Source: Bryobacteraceae bacterium (lineage in GTDB: Bacteria > Acidobacteriota > Terriglobia > Bryobacterales > Bryobacteraceae). Taken from it: 64,000 nt of DNA. Location: assembly GCA_025927575.1 (NCBI GenBank), contig JAICLJ010000002.1, positions 1 through 64,000 of the forward strand, read 5' to 3'. Below, piece by piece: positions 62,601 through 64,000 of this stretch. Made by a program: the position numbers and the translations under genes. Each line of letters begins with the position of its first letter. Within the stretch, counting starts at the first letter, position 1. The notes under the pieces were generated by a model, which was not told the DNA's origin, searched no databases, and saw nothing but the letters and a program-made list of their open reading frames with translations.

Positions 62601-63411
62601 TTATCACGATCAATATTCCGCGCTGTACACGTGGCGCACAATCGGCAAAGCAGACTACAACGCTCTGCAAGTGACACTGCATAAACGTTTCAGCCGTGGC
62701 CTGCAGGGCGATTTCAATTACACGTGGTCGAAATCGATCGACTGGACGTCGCAGGCTGAGCGTATTCCGACTTCGGGCGGCAATAACGGCGCGCAGATTA
62801 TCAACACATGGTCGCCGGAACAGCTTCGCGGTTTGTCAGACTTCGATGCCACTCATCAGATCAATGCGAACTGGATCTTCGATCTCCCGGTGGGACGGGG
62901 CCGCGCCTTCGCGCCGCACGCGAATCGGTGGCTTGACGCGCTGATCGGCGGATGGCAGTTGAATGGATTGTTCCGCTGGACAAGCGGATTCCCATTTACG
63001 ATCGGCGAAGGATCCACTTGGCCGACTAATTGGGATATTGAGGGCTTTGCCATGTTTCAGACGGCGCTAACCGGCAGTGATTTGAAGCGCGGCTCTGGAC
63101 CGATGGCCTTTGCCAATCAACAGACCGTTTACGACGCATTCCGCGTCGACTACCCTGGGGAATCGGGCTCCAGAAATCCATTGCGCGGTGATGGATATTT
63201 CGGGCTCGATGCCGGATTGTCTAAGGTGTTTCAACCGATCGAACGGATGAGAGTGCGACTGCGCTGGGACGTATTCAACGTTACGAACAGCGTACGGTTT
63301 GATGTCGGATCGATCGGCCGCCGCTTGGATCAACCGACGACATTCGGGTATTACACGCAGACGCTGACGAATCCGCGTGTGATGCAGGTAGCGCTTCGAG
63401 TGGAATTCTAA
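59653..63411 (+). CDS. Oar-like TonB-dependent outer membrane receptor with CarboxypepD-reg domain
   Basis: The TTG start at 59653 is preceded by GAGGGGG and opens a signal peptide (MQGKSVRIGLVCVLLALAAS). The 1252-residue protein has a carboxypeptidase-regulatory-like domain (VRGHVTDPSGAAVPQANVKL), a plug region (VEQLPIEARNVVELLSLQPG; NVTLDGVDVNDQNNGY) and a large beta barrel ending in an aromatic (ALRVEF). It would import or bind large external substrates. The family is expanded in Acidobacteria. It is divergent from the truncated LytTR gene. Confidence 0.88.
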   Translation: MQGKSVRIGLVCVLLALAASLARAQASASVRGHVTDPSGAAVPQANVKLTRLDTNTSRDATTDDSGFYEILQAAPGNYSIVVTANGFAPVNRANIALLVNLPVTADFHLEISGSSQKVDVNEAGAPMVNTTDASLGNVFDTKQVEQLPIEARNVVELLSLQPGVVFLGNRLDQDSDTRSGAVNGTRSDQSNVTLDGVDVNDQNNGYAFTSVLRNTQDSVEEFRVTTSNANADAGRSSGAQVALVTKSGTNSFHGSVYEYNRNTIFAANEYFLKASELDAGQPNERSKLIRNVYGASLGGPFVKNRLFFFLNYEGRRDREAASEVRTVPTAAYRQGFLTYQNAEGGTTTLNPAQIRQMDPLGIGENGAIGSILQSYPLPNDPSTGDGFNTSGYRFAANEKRKFDTYIGRIDYNLTADGRHTIFWRGNLQNDNSGGAPQFPGQPPASTLLDNSKGFALGYTAVLASNKVNTFHWGFTRQGGENAGVSVDPEVTLAGLDSSVSFSRSGKYLTPVHNLLDDFSWVKGSHTLQFGANIRIIDSERSNDYNSFPTAHVNLGWLVNSGIANRNVPFDPALSGYAPVSDGFSRQYDNTLMTLVGMVTEGDAVYNYDKTGQALALGDPLVRKFRWNEYEWYGQDSWKISKNLTLTYGLRWTLLQPPAETNGTQVGACVLNGNTCSPLSLTDWLNESAAQGATGGAAINAPHISFAPNGRVNGKSDFWNWEKNDFAPRISIAWAPDFGGGWLAHIFGQKGQTSIRGGYSLVYDHFGAATVNSYDSAGSYGLSSQVTNIPGSVSVSSAPRFTGLTEIPPDLLPPAPPGGFPATPPDDAFAISWGLDRSMQTPYSHAIDFSISRELTHDMSLDVAYVGRFSRRLPEQEDVAMPLNLKDPKSGMDYFTAATMLSKLGYAGTPVQNVKPIPYFENVFGPLTGTDLGNGPLSATQTVYSQILNNLGNETYALSLLDLPDSQSGAGLNVPGHSYQPYRFYHDQYSALYTWRTIGKADYNALQVTLHKRFSRGLQGDFNYTWSKSIDWTSQAERIPTSGGNNGAQIINTWSPEQLRGLSDFDATHQINANWIFDLPVGRGRAFAPHANRWLDALIGGWQLNGLFRWTSGFPFTIGEGSTWPTNWDIEGFAMFQTALTGSDLKRGSGPMAFANQQTVYDAFRVDYPGESGSRNPLRGDGYFGLDAGLSKVFQPIERMRVRLRWDVFNVTNSVRFDVGSIGRRLDQPTTFGYYTQTLTNPRVMQVALRVEF

Positions 63412-63449
63412 CCCGCCCCGGGTTTTTCCCGTTGGCTACAATTGAGCCT

Positions 63450-63926
63450 ATGCAAGGTAAGCCGAATGTAGTCGCACTCTTGAATGAGGCTTTAAAGGAA
63501 GAGCTAACCGCGATAAGTCAATATTTTCTCCATGCCGAGATGTGTGAGAACTGGCACTACAGCCGGCTTGGGGACTACATCAAAAAACAATCTATCGATG
63601 AGATGAAGCATGCGGAGGCGTTGATCGAGAGAATCCTTTTTCTCGACGCAACTCCCAATATGACCGAGCTTCTTCATCTCACCGTTGGACAAAACGTAAA
63701 GGCTCAGCTTGAAAGCGATCTTAAGCTGGAAATAGCGGCGGTCGACATGTATAACCGCGCCGTTCAAGTTTGCCGGGAAGAGGGCGATAACGCTTCGCGC
63801 GAGTTATTCGAGCGCCTACTCAAGGATGAGGAGGAGCACGTCGACTGGCTGGAAGCGCAGATGCACCAGATTCACGAGATCAGCTACGAACGTTATCTGG
63901 CCCAACAAATCAAAGACGCTTCCTAA
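63450..63926 (+). CDS. bfr: Bacterioferritin
   Basis: The ATG at 63450 (MQGKPNVVALLNEALKEELT) gives 158 residues, the standard length. Ferroxidase residues appear as E in LKEELTA, E and H in SIDEMKHAEAL, E in LKLEIAAVD and EEEH near the end. The Met in DEMKH is the expected heme ligand. It stores iron in the cytosol as a 24-mer. An in-frame TTG upstream is not needed. Confidence 0.92.
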   Translation: MQGKPNVVALLNEALKEELTAISQYFLHAEMCENWHYSRLGDYIKKQSIDEMKHAEALIERILFLDATPNMTELLHLTVGQNVKAQLESDLKLEIAAVDMYNRAVQVCREEGDNASRELFERLLKDEEEHVDWLEAQMHQIHEISYERYLAQQIKDAS

Positions 63927-64000
63927 AAACTGTTGCCGGCGCAGCGAACCAGGGCTAGCGCCGATTCCGGTAAACGGCGCCGATGGTCCTTTGCGCCCGC

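Overview
The window looks like chromosomal DNA of an acidobacterium, most likely near Bryobacterales/Solibacter. The pointers are two large Oar-like TonB-dependent outer-membrane receptors (one cut by the left edge), a PadR regulator next to a MacB/FtsX-type permease with an N-terminal prefix domain (the layout common in Acidobacteria), a LiaF/DUF4097 envelope-stress operon, and many secreted proteins of unknown function. This is inferred from protein families; no 16S rRNA or tRNA gene was found here.

Layout. 1-5 kb: receptor C-terminus, a secreted GH42-like glycosidase, a ferritin-like protein and a lysozyme-fold secreted protein. 5.3-22.5 kb: a compact, one-directional virion cluster. It holds a putative small terminase partner, large terminase, portal, scaffold-like protein, P22-type coat protein, completion/connector proteins, tail tube, a tail chaperone pair joined by a -1 frameshift site, a very short tape measure, two duplicated distal-tail proteins, a gpL/gpJ-like hub and a large TIM-barrel tail protein. 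It ends in a 15-bp-stem terminator. No integrase, repressor, replication, lysis or cargo gene is visible, so a domesticated element of gene-transfer-agent type, or a strongly reduced prophage, is the main hypothesis. The coat gene is preceded by about 130 nt that fold into five consecutive hairpins.

22.5-31.3 kb: a TPR protein, feoAB, a thioredoxin reductase, ssb and the PadR-permease pair. 31.8-37.4 kb: a one-module NRPS-like A-PCP-TE enzyme, then an operon for protein-carried sulfur (CysM-type synthase, JAMM peptidase, and a CysO-MoeB-rhodanese fusion) resembling the mycobacterial Mec/CysO/CysM cysteine route. 37.7-41.2 kb: an OmpA-like protein with a 21-bp-repeat coiled coil, the primary sigma factor and nrdR. 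41.5-45.3 kb: a five-gene ECF sigma/anti-sigma/membrane operon with all start/stop codons overlapping.

45.3-59.5 kb is a mixed region. It carries three toxin-antitoxin loci (one with a frameshifted toxin, one with a truncated toxin), a frameshifted sugar isomerase-like gene, an epimerase-like lipoprotein, a WalJ-like metallo-hydrolase with no standard start codon, purB, an orphan cas6 without a CRISPR array, and a LytTR regulator that has lost its receiver domain. The window closes with a complete Oar-like receptor and a bacterioferritin.
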